A stretch of 42,761 nucleotides of DNA from JAAZLS01 sp964585925 (GTDB taxonomy: Bacteria; Bacillota; Dethiobacteria; DTU022). Positions 15,335 through 23,165 of the stretch are shown here, piece by piece. How positions within the stretch are numbered: position 1 is the first letter of the stretch; each line of letters starts with the position of its first letter. A program made the translations under genes and the position numbers. The stretch spans positions 1-42,761 of the forward strand of contig CAZPFS010000014.1 in the NCBI GenBank assembly GCA_964585925.1, written 5' to 3'. The notes beneath the pieces were generated by a model. The model was not told the DNA's origin. It saw only the letters and a program-made list of their open reading frames with translations, and made no database searches.

Positions 15335-16870
15335 ATGGGTGAGATGGAAGTTGTAATTCACATGACATGGGTAGACTGGTTGATCATCGTGGTTTATCTT
15401 GCCGGGATGCTGGCCATAGGCTTCTATTTTTCCCGCAGGTCAAAGAGCTTTGAGGATTATTTCCTGGCTTCCAAAGGAATAACCATGCCGCTTCTGATCG
15501 GCACGCTGGTCTCCACCTTCTATGGCCTGGATACCCTGTTTGGAACCTCTGAAATAGGGTTCATGGAAGGGGTGGCAGGCTTTTTTGCGTATGCTTTGCC
15601 TTATACCCTTATGTACCTGATCGTGGCATTCCTGGCTCCCAAATTCAGGGAATTTGAAAAGAACACTTTCTCGGATATTATCGGAGATCATTACGGCAAT
15701 TTTGCCCGCACCATATCTGCCTGCTGTTCTTTCTTCTACTCTATCAACACCATGGAGATCATGGGCATGGGATTTATCTTTTCACTGATCTTTAAAATTC
15801 CCTTTACACTGGCCGTGGTAATCGCCACCGTTATCGTGGTGATATACACCTACAGCGGAGGGCTATGGGCGGTAGCTACCACCGATATGCTCCAGTTCGT
15901 AATCATGGCGGTTACCCTAGGAATCGCGCTGATCCTGGTCTGGACCGACGTGGGAGGATATGTGGGAATCCATACCGGGCTTACCGCATACCTGGGCGAA
16001 GATCCCTGGTACATGTTCCATCCCCTGGGGGGATACCTGTCCATGGGCATAATAATAGCCTACGCCTTGACCTCACTGTCCGTCCTTTGTGAGCCGGCTT
16101 TCCTGCAGCGTATTTTTGCTTCCAGGACTCCTCATGAGGCCCGCAACGCTTTGCTTATCGGCACCCCGATCTGGACTGCCTACGAAATTGCCTGCTGCAT
16201 GCTGGGCATTGCCGCCGTGGCCGCAGTGGGACTGGGGATGATCGGTGAGCCCCACCCCAACGAAGCCTTGCTGGCCGTGGTCTGCAAGTACATACCGGCC
16301 GGTTTTACGGGGTTGTTTTTGGCAGGAGTCCTTGCAGCAGCAATGTCAACTGCCGATTCCTACTTCCTGGTAGGCTCGGGCAACCTGGTGTACGACCTTT
16401 ATCGCCCGCTGTTTAAACCGGATCTCAGCGATGAAAAACTGATGAAGTATACAAAACGTGCGGTTTTGATCGCGGCGGCGGTTTCGCTGGGCCTGGCCTT
16501 TTATTTCCAAAGAATTATGGGGGTATGGGTTTTTCAGGCCAGCATAATTATCAATACCGTGCTGCTGCCTCTGTATGCTTGCGTTTTCCTGAAAAAAATG
16601 AAAAAAACCAAACTGGCGGGAGCTCTTTCCAGCGCGGTAGGATTTTTTGGCACCATTATCTATTACGTGCTGATTACAACGGTAGGCTATTTTTCCGAAG
16701 ATTGGGGCACCTATGTAATGGAGGTCAATCTTTTTGGCCGGACTTTTGAACTCTGGCAGGAGTACGGCATCTTCCTGATCCCGCCTCTGGTGATCATCGC
16801 GTTCATCATTGGCCAGTTGCTGGGAAAGGAAACCGCAGGCACGGGCGCTCACACTAAGGAGGCGGTATAA
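15335..16870 (+). CDS. sodium:solute symporter family protein
   Basis: A 511-residue SSS-family transporter with about 12-13 hydrophobic helices. It starts with a short amphipathic segment then WVDWLIIVVYLAGMLAIG as helix 1, followed by RRSKSFEDYFLASK, a signature after TM1 of the SSS family. The C-terminal half carries LAGVLAAAMSTADSYFLVGS, the core Na+ site helix (TM8) with the conserved Ser/Thr pair. The substrate may be a carboxylate, amino acid or osmolyte and is not decided. The ATG used lies 9 nt after GGTGG; further ATGs at codons 4 and 10 are alternatives. It overlaps the next small gene in a TAATGA junction. Confidence 0.92.
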   Translation: MGEMEVVIHMTWVDWLIIVVYLAGMLAIGFYFSRRSKSFEDYFLASKGITMPLLIGTLVSTFYGLDTLFGTSEIGFMEGVAGFFAYALPYTLMYLIVAFLAPKFREFEKNTFSDIIGDHYGNFARTISACCSFFYSINTMEIMGMGFIFSLIFKIPFTLAVVIATVIVVIYTYSGGLWAVATTDMLQFVIMAVTLGIALILVWTDVGGYVGIHTGLTAYLGEDPWYMFHPLGGYLSMGIIIAYALTSLSVLCEPAFLQRIFASRTPHEARNALLIGTPIWTAYEIACCMLGIAAVAAVGLGMIGEPHPNEALLAVVCKYIPAGFTGLFLAGVLAAAMSTADSYFLVGSGNLVYDLYRPLFKPDLSDEKLMKYTKRAVLIAAAVSLGLAFYFQRIMGVWVFQASIIINTVLLPLYACVFLKKMKKTKLAGALSSAVGFFGTIIYYVLITTVGYFSEDWGTYVMEVNLFGRTFELWQEYGIFLIPPLVIIAFIIGQLLGKETAGTGAHTKEAV

Positions 16871-16992
16871 TGAACGGCTGGGATATTTTGGTCTGGATTT
16901 CCGGGGCCGTATTGATCCTGGGCCCGATCATCGTATTTTTCCTTTACCTGAATGAAATGATCCGCCGGATCAAGCATGACGATTTTACCTAA
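16870..16992 (+). CDS. 40-residue single-TM protein, symporter accessory candidate
   Basis: A very short ORF whose ATG shares its A with the symporter stop codon (TAATGA). A strong AAGGAGG at 16855-16861 lies 8 nt upstream. The product begins MNGWDILVWISG, has one hydrophobic helix of about 20 residues with Gly-Pro in the middle (VLILGPIIVFFLYL), then a basic juxtamembrane stretch EMIRRIKHDDFT. The positive-inside rule puts the C-terminus in the cytoplasm. Small single-helix accessory proteins are encoded after several sodium symporters (for example MetS with MetP in the NSS family), so a structural or regulatory subunit is likely. The family match itself is not confirmed. Confidence 0.75.
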   Translation: MNGWDILVWISGAVLILGPIIVFFLYLNEMIRRIKHDDFT

Positions 16993-17080
16993 TAAAAAGC
17001 CGAAGACAATCTACAACAAGAAAAACAAAAAAGAAAGTAAAACAGGCACAGCAACCGGGGTGGAAAATAGTACTAAACAG

Positions 17081-17126
17081 TTCATATTAATTGGGCTGCC
17101 TTGAAGGGCAGCCCAATTAATATGAA
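17081..17126. terminator. perfect 20-bp-stem hairpin between convergent units
   Basis: Arms at 17081-17100 and 17107-17126 are exact reverse complements over 20 bp with a 6-nt loop TTGAAG. The inner 8 bp are GC-rich (GGGCTGCC/GGCAGCCC) and the outer part AT-rich (TATTAATT). It lies between the plus-strand symporter unit and the convergent codY stop, so it can end transcripts from both sides: on each strand the GC-rich stem is followed by the AT-rich outer arm. Confidence 0.7.
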
Positions 17127-17148
17127 GCCGATAGTTCAGTCTGAAGAA

Positions 17149-17955
17149 CTAGAAACTCTTGGTCTTTTTGGCCAGGTGTTCCAGCAGGTAGGGATTAAGG
17201 ACCTTGATATAGGTGCCTTTCATCCCCAGAGAGCGGGATTCTATTACCCCGGCACTTTCAAATTTACGGAGAGCGTTGACAATCACCGAACGGGTGATCC
17301 CCAGTTGATCGGCGATCTTGCTGGCCACCAGAAGGCCTTCATCCCCGCCCAATTCCTCAAAGATGTGTTCCACCGCTTCCAGCTCCGAGTAAGACAAGGT
17401 GGCCACAGCCAGTTGAACCACAGCTTTGCCCCGGGCTTCTTCTTCTATTTTCTCCGCCTTGGAACGCAAAATTTCCATACCGACTACCGTAGCCGATACT
17501 TCCGCCAGAACCATGTCATCGGCATTGAATTGTTCATCAAATCGGGCCAGAATCAGGGTCCCCAAACGCTTGCCCCCGCCGATGATCGGGATCACCGTGG
17601 TTAGTTTGTTTGTAAAAAGACAGCTTTCAGATTTAATAAACGCACACTCATTGCTTTTCTGGCGCAAATTAACCCGCGGTTCTTCGCTCCTCAAAAGAAA
17701 ATCATTGTAATCCTCGGGGAATTTGCTGTTTTGCAAGACGTGATCCACCATCAACCCGCATTCAAACTCGTCCACCAATCCGTAACCCAGGATTCCCCCC
17801 TGCCGGTCAGCAATATATATATTGGCATGGATCACGGTTTTTAGTATTTCGGCCACTTCTTTAAAATTCACATACTGGCCTGCAGTTTTTTGAAGTATTT
17901 TGTTAATACAACGGGTTTTCTCAAGAATCGGAGAGGTAATCATATCAACTGTCAC
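17149..17955 (-). CDS. codY: GTP- and branched-chain amino acid-sensing regulator CodY
   Basis: A 268-residue global repressor/activator close to the 259 residues of B. subtilis CodY. The N-terminal GAF domain (about 1-160) binds isoleucine or valine, and the C-terminal winged helix (EGLLVASKIADQLGITRSVIVNALRKFESAG region) binds DNA. A GTG start with AAAGGA 6 nt upstream is used; the ATG four codons later is an alternative with AGGTGA. It is the last gene of the eam-dprA-topA-xerC-hslV-hslU-codY run, 19 bp after hslU. It probably controls amino-acid genes in this genome, but I could not find a convincing CodY box (AATTTTCWGAAAATT) in this window. Confidence 0.97.
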   Translation of the reverse strand: MTVDMITSPILEKTRCINKILQKTAGQYVNFKEVAEILKTVIHANIYIADRQGGILGYGLVDEFECGLMVDHVLQNSKFPEDYNDFLLRSEEPRVNLRQKSNECAFIKSESCLFTNKLTTVIPIIGGGKRLGTLILARFDEQFNADDMVLAEVSATVVGMEILRSKAEKIEEEARGKAVVQLAVATLSYSELEAVEHIFEELGGDEGLLVASKIADQLGITRSVIVNALRKFESAGVIESRSLGMKGTYIKVLNPYLLEHLAKKTKSF

Positions 17956-17974
17956 CTGCTTTCCTTTGACTTTT

Positions 17975-19390
17975 TTAAAGAATATATTTACTTAAATCTT
18001 TATTTTTTACAATTTTAAGTAATTTATTCTGAACATACTGCTGATTTATTTCTATTTTCTGTTCTTTGAGTTCTGGGAGTTCAAAAGACAGATCCTCCAG
18101 GAGCTTTTCCATGATTGTATGCAGGCGTCTGGCGCCGATGTTCTCCATTTCCTGGTTTAGAATACAAGCTGTTTTAGCCAGTTCTTTTATCGCTTCATCG
18201 GTAAATTGTATTTTCACTCCTTCTGTTTCCAGCAATGCGGTATATTGTTTGATCAAGGCGTTGTGGGGCTCGGTTAAAATGCGTTCAAAATCCTCCTCTG
18301 TCAGGCTATTTAGCTCCACCCTTATTGGAAAACGCCCCTGTAATTCCGGTATTAAGTCCGAAGGCTTTGTCATGTGAAACGCACCGGCGGCAATGAATAA
18401 AATATGATCTGTCTTTACTGCTCCATGTTTTGTGACCACAGTAGACCCCTCTACTATTGGCAATATATCCCTTTGAACCCCTTCCCGCGACACATCGGGG
18501 CCGGAGCCGATACTGCCTTTGCCGGCAATTTTATCCAGCTCGTCAATAAATATTATTCCCAGTTGTTCGGCCCTCTGGATGGCTTCAGAGACCACCTGAT
18601 CCATATCAATCAGCTTCTCCGCCTCTTCCTGCTTTAGAATCCGGCGGGCTTCTTGGACCGTAGTTTTCTGCTTTTTCTTGCGGGAGGGGATAATGTTACC
18701 CAAAAAATCCTGCAGGTTGATTCCCATCTCCTCCATCCCCTGCCCGGAATATATTTCCAGCATCTGCGGGCGGCGTTCTTCCACTTCGATCTCCACCACC
18801 CGATCTTCCAATTCTCCCCGGGAAAGGCGTTCACGGCATTCCTGCCGAGCCTGTTCAGCCTCTTTCAACCGTTCCAAAAATTTTTCTTCATGGGCCTCGC
18901 TTTCTTCGGCCGCCGGTGCAGCGGGAAACAAAAAACTAAGGGGGCTGCCGGTACGGCGGCGCTTTCTGGGAAGAGGCGCCAGAAGATCCAGCAAACACTC
19001 TTCAGCAAGTTCTGCCGCCCGTCCCTCCACGATCTTCATCCGTTCATTTTGAACCGACCGGATTGAAATCTCCAGAAGATCCCGCACCATCCCTTCCACA
19101 TCGCGGCCCACATACCCTACTTCGGTAAATTTGGTCGCTTCCACCTTGATAAAGGGGGCATTTACCAGTCTGGCCAGGCGCCGGGCAATCTCTGTTTTTC
19201 CCACCCCCGTGGAACCGATCATCAATATATTCTTAGGAATTACCTCGTCCTGCATTTCCGGAGGCAGCTGCTTCCGCCGGTAACGGTTCCTCAGGGCAAC
19301 CGCCACGCTTCGCTTTGCCTCATCCTGGCCGATGATATAATGATCCAACTCTTTTACAATTTGTCGTGGCGTTAATTTTTCAGCAGGCAT
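17975..19390 (-). CDS. hslU: HslU (ClpY) ATPase subunit of the HslUV protease
   Basis: A 471-residue AAA+ ATPase, the family's usual length. It begins MPAEKLTPRQIVKELDHYI, has Walker A GSTGVGKT near 59-66, the I-domain insertion rich in Arg and Glu around 150-240, Walker B FIDELDKIA, and the C-terminal tail DLSKYIL that docks into HslV. HslU unfolds substrates and feeds them to HslV. The ATG used has GGGGAAATA upstream and matches the conserved N-terminus; an upstream GTG/ATG pair adds eight residues without conservation. The gene begins 27 nt after hslV ends. Confidence 0.97.
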   Translation of the reverse strand: MPAEKLTPRQIVKELDHYIIGQDEAKRSVAVALRNRYRRKQLPPEMQDEVIPKNILMIGSTGVGKTEIARRLARLVNAPFIKVEATKFTEVGYVGRDVEGMVRDLLEISIRSVQNERMKIVEGRAAELAEECLLDLLAPLPRKRRRTGSPLSFLFPAAPAAEESEAHEEKFLERLKEAEQARQECRERLSRGELEDRVVEIEVEERRPQMLEIYSGQGMEEMGINLQDFLGNIIPSRKKKQKTTVQEARRILKQEEAEKLIDMDQVVSEAIQRAEQLGIIFIDELDKIAGKGSIGSGPDVSREGVQRDILPIVEGSTVVTKHGAVKTDHILFIAAGAFHMTKPSDLIPELQGRFPIRVELNSLTEEDFERILTEPHNALIKQYTALLETEGVKIQFTDEAIKELAKTACILNQEMENIGARRLHTIMEKLLEDLSFELPELKEQKIEINQQYVQNKLLKIVKNKDLSKYIL

Positions 19391-19417
19391 TATTTCCCCA
19401 GCTTTCCCCATCACATT

Positions 19418-19954
19418 TTACAGCTCTTCCACCACAATCCGGTCATTGGTAAAAATGCATATTTCTGCGGCGATGCTCAGCGCCTGTTTTGCAATTTCCG
19501 CCGGTGAAAAATCGGTGTTCCTCACCAAGGCCTTCGCCGCCGCTACGGCATACGGTGCTCCGGAGCCTACCGCGGCAATATTGTCGTCGGGCTCAATGAC
19601 CTCTCCTGTGCCCGAAATTATGAGCAATGATTCCTCATTTGCCGCCAACAAAAGGGCCTCCAGCCTCCGTAGAACCCGGTCCGTTCTCCATTCCTTGGCC
19701 AGTTCTACTGCCGCTCTCAATAGGTTGCCCTGGTAGCTGGCCAGGTTATCCTCAAATTTTTCACACAAGGTCAGAGCATCGGCTACCGAACCTGCGTACC
19801 CGGCGAGTATCTTGCCCTCATGCAGCCGCCGCACCTTCCGAGCGCCATGCTTGATCACCGTGCTATTCCCGAAAGTAACCTGTCCGTCCCCGGCAATTGC
19901 CACCCGGTTGCCTTTTTTTACAGCTACAATTGTTGTCCCCTGAAAGGAGTTCAC
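19418..19954 (-). CDS. hslV: HslV (ClpQ) protease subunit
   Basis: A 178-residue proteasome-like peptidase with the diagnostic blocks TTIVAVKKG, GDGQVTFG, KHGARKVRRL and AGYAGSVADA. The first residues, NSFQG before TTIVAV, resemble the short N-terminal extension in Bacillus ClpQ; the active nucleophile may be Thr7 after processing or the second-residue type seen in Bacillus, which I cannot decide. The start is GTG with AAGGATG 8 nt upstream. It lies between xerC and hslU as in Bacillus. Confidence 0.97.
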   Translation of the reverse strand: MNSFQGTTIVAVKKGNRVAIAGDGQVTFGNSTVIKHGARKVRRLHEGKILAGYAGSVADALTLCEKFEDNLASYQGNLLRAAVELAKEWRTDRVLRRLEALLLAANEESLLIISGTGEVIEPDDNIAAVGSGAPYAVAAAKALVRNTDFSPAEIAKQALSIAAEICIFTNDRIVVEEL

Positions 19955-19984
19955 TTGAAATCATCCTTATCCCAAATAAAGATT

Positions 19985-20878
19985 TTAGGCCCGCGGATGT
20001 GCAGACCGGTAAACCTCTCGCAGCCGCTCCTTGGTGAGATGAGTATAAATCTGGGTGGTGGAAATGCTGACATGTCCGAGCAGTTCCTGGACCACCCTGA
20101 TATCGGCGCCCCTCTCCAGCAAATGGGTGGCAAATGAATGCCGCAGGGAATGGGGGGTGGTCCCTTCCGTGGAGGACACCTGGCGAATATATTTGGCAAA
20201 CAGCAGCCTCACCCCCCGGTCGCTCAACGGGTTTCCCCAGCGGTTTAAAAAGAAAAAACCGTGGTCGCTTGCTTTGGGGGGCAATAACCGTGGTCTTACC
20301 CGGAAGAGATATTCATTTAAAAATTTCCCCGCTATCCTTCCGACAGGCAAAATGCGCTCTTTACTACCCTTGCCCATAACCTTGAGCAAACGTTCCTCAT
20401 CCTGATATGAATGCATGTTCATCGCCACCAGCTCGCCCACCCTGATCCCGCAGGAATAAAGAAGTTCCAAAATTGTCCGGTCACGAAAACCGAGCAACGA
20501 GCCGCAATCAGGAGCCTCTAGCAAAGATTCTACCTGCTGGTAATATAGAAATTTGGGCAGTTTTCGTTCCTGACGGGGGGTCAGAACCTGTTCCCAGCGC
20601 CCTCCCCCGAGACAGCCCTCCCTTTGCAAATATCTTAAAAATGACCGCAAAGCAGATAATTTCCTGGCTATGGAACTCCGGCTGTATCCGGCCTGTTTCA
20701 ACCACGCCAGATAATGCCGAACTTCTAGATGACCGACGTCAGAAGCACTGCTGTTGTGTAACCGCCACTGTTGAAATTGGCCAAGATCATTGCGGTAGGC
20801 CTGAATCGTCAGCAGGGAAGCATTTTTTTCCACTTCCAGAAAGAATAAATATTTTTCCAACTGCTGGTCCAATCGCAT
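19985..20878 (-). CDS. xerC: tyrosine recombinase XerC
   Basis: A 297-residue tyrosine recombinase. The SAM-like N-terminal domain covers about 1-90 and the catalytic domain the rest, with Arg146 (GIRVGEL), Lys170 (GKGSKER), His243 and Arg246 (HSLRHSF), His269 (LGHVSIS) and nucleophile Tyr278 (TQIYTHL). It resolves chromosome dimers at dif with XerD. The ATG is preferred because it begins the conserved MRLDQQLEKYL segment; it has no normal ribosome binding site, only GCGGGGG touching it, and a TTG three codons earlier is possible. Its place before hslV matches codV in B. subtilis, which supports XerC over a phage integrase. The trmFO gene usually found before it is absent. Confidence 0.95.
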   Translation of the reverse strand: MRLDQQLEKYLFFLEVEKNASLLTIQAYRNDLGQFQQWRLHNSSASDVGHLEVRHYLAWLKQAGYSRSSIARKLSALRSFLRYLQREGCLGGGRWEQVLTPRQERKLPKFLYYQQVESLLEAPDCGSLLGFRDRTILELLYSCGIRVGELVAMNMHSYQDEERLLKVMGKGSKERILPVGRIAGKFLNEYLFRVRPRLLPPKASDHGFFFLNRWGNPLSDRGVRLLFAKYIRQVSSTEGTTPHSLRHSFATHLLERGADIRVVQELLGHVSISTTQIYTHLTKERLREVYRSAHPRA

Positions 20879-20887
20879 CCCCCGCAA

Positions 20888-20896
20888 ATATTAGCA
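20888..20896 (-). promoter_or_regulatory. candidate extended -10 close to the xerC start
   Basis: TGCTAATAT on the minus strand is preceded 17 bp upstream by TTGCAT. Transcription would begin near 20881, only a few nucleotides before the xerC ATG, which would give a leaderless or near-leaderless message. This is consistent with the missing ribosome binding site but is not proof; the AT-rich gap may produce the match by chance. Confidence 0.3.
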
Positions 20897-21000
20897 TATT
20901 CAATTCTTTAATGCAATAGCTTAAACAATTCTTTTTTAAAGATTCCGCCTTTATTGCGAAATATCTTTTATTGTTGATTTTGTCTGCTCAGCAATTAGCC

Positions 21001-23088
21001 CTATCTTTTCTGGAGCAATTCACCCTCCTGAGCAGCGGAATATGTGCATTCCTTTTGGGAACAGCGTTTGATCGGTTTTTTGCGGGAACTGCCTTGCACC
21101 AACAGGCTCCCGCAGAGCGGGCACTTTTCAGGCAGTGGCTTATCCCATAATGCAAACCCGCACCGGGGATAATTGCTGCACCCATAAAATATCCGGCCTT
21201 TTTTACTGCGGCGTTCCACAAGCTGCCCTCCGTCCAGCGGACAACTGACTCCGATTTCGCGGCTTATATTCTTCGTGTACCTGCAGTCCGGGAACCCCGG
21301 ACAGGCTAGAAACCGCCCAAACCTCCCGTGTTTATAGATCAATAATTTTCCGCATTGGGGACAGGCCTCCGTACTTTCTTCGGGCTCCAGCTCAACCTTT
21401 TCGATTTTTTGATCGGCAACACCCAACCGCTGTTCAAAAGACCGGTAAAAATCGGCCAGAACCTTCACCCTGTCCAGGTTGCCCTCCGCTATTTGATCCA
21501 GCCTTTTTTCCATCTCTGCCGTGAAACCGGTATCGATAACCTCCGGAAAATATTCTTTCATCAAATCGACCACTATTATACCCAACTCGGTGGGGGAAAA
21601 AACCTTTTTCTGCCTGATCACATACCCCCGGGTTTGGATGGTGGCGATGATCGGCGCATATGTGCTGGGACGTCCAATCCCTTTTTCCTCCAGCGCCTTG
21701 ATCAACGAGGCTTCGTTGTAACGAGGGGGAGGCTGGGTAAAATGCTGCCGCGGCTGAAGCTCCAGCAGGTTTAGAATTTGCCCTTCGGCCAATGCCGGAA
21801 GTTCCCCGGGCTCATCCTTGTCGGTTTCCGGCAGTAATGCCAAGAATCCCGGGAAATTCAGCTTGCTGCCGGTAGCCTTAAAAATGTAGTCCCCGGCGGA
21901 AATACGAACGCTTACTTGGTCAAACCGGGCCTCCGCCATCTGGCTGGCCACAAAACGGTTCCAGATCAGCCGGTACAGGCGGAACTGATCACGGGTCAAA
22001 TGCGGTTCAACGGTTGATGGTTCTCTGAAAACAGAGGTAGGCCTGATGGACTCGTGGGCCTCCTGGGCACCCTCCCGAGAACGATACCGGGGCACCCGGG
22101 AAGGAAGGTAGCTGTTGCCAAATTTATCCTCGATAAACTGACGGGCCTCCTCCTGAGCCTGGCTGGATACCCGCACCGAATCGGTCCTGATATAGGTCAC
22201 CAGTCCGACCTGTTCCCCGGACCCCAGCTTGATCCCCTCATACAGCTGCTGGGCGATAAGCATAGTTTTCTGGCCGGTAAAACTCAGCTTGGAGGAGGCT
22301 TCCTGCTGGAGGCTGCTGGTAGTGAAGGGCGGCGAAGGGCGGCGTAGGCGGCGGCTTTTCCGGACCTGCTCCACCGTAAATTGAACCTCCCGCACCGCCT
22401 GGACAACCTCATCGGCCTCTTCTCCGCTCTTTAATTCTATCTTTTTCCCAAGATGCTCCGCCAACAGTGCTTTAAATGCCGATTCGGGCCCCTCTGCCGC
22501 AAGAAGCGCCTCCAGGGTCCAGTACTCCTCTTCTACAAAATTTTCTATCTCCTGTTCGCGATCACAGATAAAACGCACCGCTACCGACTGCACCCGGCCC
22601 GCACTGAGACCGCTGCGAATTTTACGCCACAACAAAGGACTTATCTGGTAACCTACCAGCCGGTCCAGTATCCGGCGGGCCTGCTGGGCATCCACCCGGT
22701 GTTGATCTATTGTCCGCGGGTTTTTAAATGCTTCCAACACCGCGGTTTTGGTGATCTCATTAAATTCCACCCGGCACGGTTCGCTTTGATCAATATTCAG
22801 CGCCTGGCCCAGGTGCCAGCAAATAGCTTCCCCCTCCCGATCAGGGTCGGCAGCCAGGTAAACCTTCCGGCTTTTCTTTTGAGCCTGTTTTAATTCTTTG
22901 AGAATGCTTCCTTTGCCCCGGATCAGGATATATTCCGGATCAAAATTTTGATCAATGTTGATCCCCAGCTTGCTTTTTGGAAGATCAATTAAATGCCCCA
23001 TGGAGGCCTTAACTTGATAATTCCGCCCCAAAAATTTTCCGATAGTGCGGGCTTTGGATGGAGACTCAACTATCACCAAATAACTCAT
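21001..23088 (-). CDS. topA: DNA topoisomerase I (TopA)
   Basis: A 695-residue type IA topoisomerase. N-terminal Toprim domain starts MSYLVIVESPSKA and contains DPDREGEAI; the active-site Tyr299 lies in VTYIRTDSVRV. The C-terminus has three zinc ribbons: CPQCGK with CPGFPDC, CPLDGG with CSNYPRC, and CPLCGS with CSQKEC. It relaxes negative supercoils. AAGGAGG 7-8 nt upstream fixes the ATG. It is downstream of dprA, with a 7-3-7 palindrome in the 74-bp gap, so it probably also has a promoter of its own. All catalytic landmarks are intact. Confidence 0.97.
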   Translation of the reverse strand: MSYLVIVESPSKARTIGKFLGRNYQVKASMGHLIDLPKSKLGINIDQNFDPEYILIRGKGSILKELKQAQKKSRKVYLAADPDREGEAICWHLGQALNIDQSEPCRVEFNEITKTAVLEAFKNPRTIDQHRVDAQQARRILDRLVGYQISPLLWRKIRSGLSAGRVQSVAVRFICDREQEIENFVEEEYWTLEALLAAEGPESAFKALLAEHLGKKIELKSGEEADEVVQAVREVQFTVEQVRKSRRLRRPSPPFTTSSLQQEASSKLSFTGQKTMLIAQQLYEGIKLGSGEQVGLVTYIRTDSVRVSSQAQEEARQFIEDKFGNSYLPSRVPRYRSREGAQEAHESIRPTSVFREPSTVEPHLTRDQFRLYRLIWNRFVASQMAEARFDQVSVRISAGDYIFKATGSKLNFPGFLALLPETDKDEPGELPALAEGQILNLLELQPRQHFTQPPPRYNEASLIKALEEKGIGRPSTYAPIIATIQTRGYVIRQKKVFSPTELGIIVVDLMKEYFPEVIDTGFTAEMEKRLDQIAEGNLDRVKVLADFYRSFEQRLGVADQKIEKVELEPEESTEACPQCGKLLIYKHGRFGRFLACPGFPDCRYTKNISREIGVSCPLDGGQLVERRSKKGRIFYGCSNYPRCGFALWDKPLPEKCPLCGSLLVQGSSRKKPIKRCSQKECTYSAAQEGELLQKR

Positions 23089-23131
23089 ACAAAGATCCTC
23101 CTTGCACTGGCCAACTTCAGTTCCCTTCTGC

Positions 23132-23165
23132 GTGTTATATAATAACACAAACCGGGGTCTGTCTA
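23132..23165 (-). promoter_or_regulatory. topA promoter with palindromic operator-like site
   Basis: The perfect palindrome GTGTTATATAATAACAC (23132-23148, 7-3-7) lies 44 bp upstream of topA. On the minus strand it contains TATTAT/TATATA, and TAGACA (5 of 6 to the -35 consensus) lies 15-18 bp before, depending on the -10 chosen. The palindrome thus overlaps the probable -10. The -35 overlaps the dprA stop codon. Confidence 0.4.
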
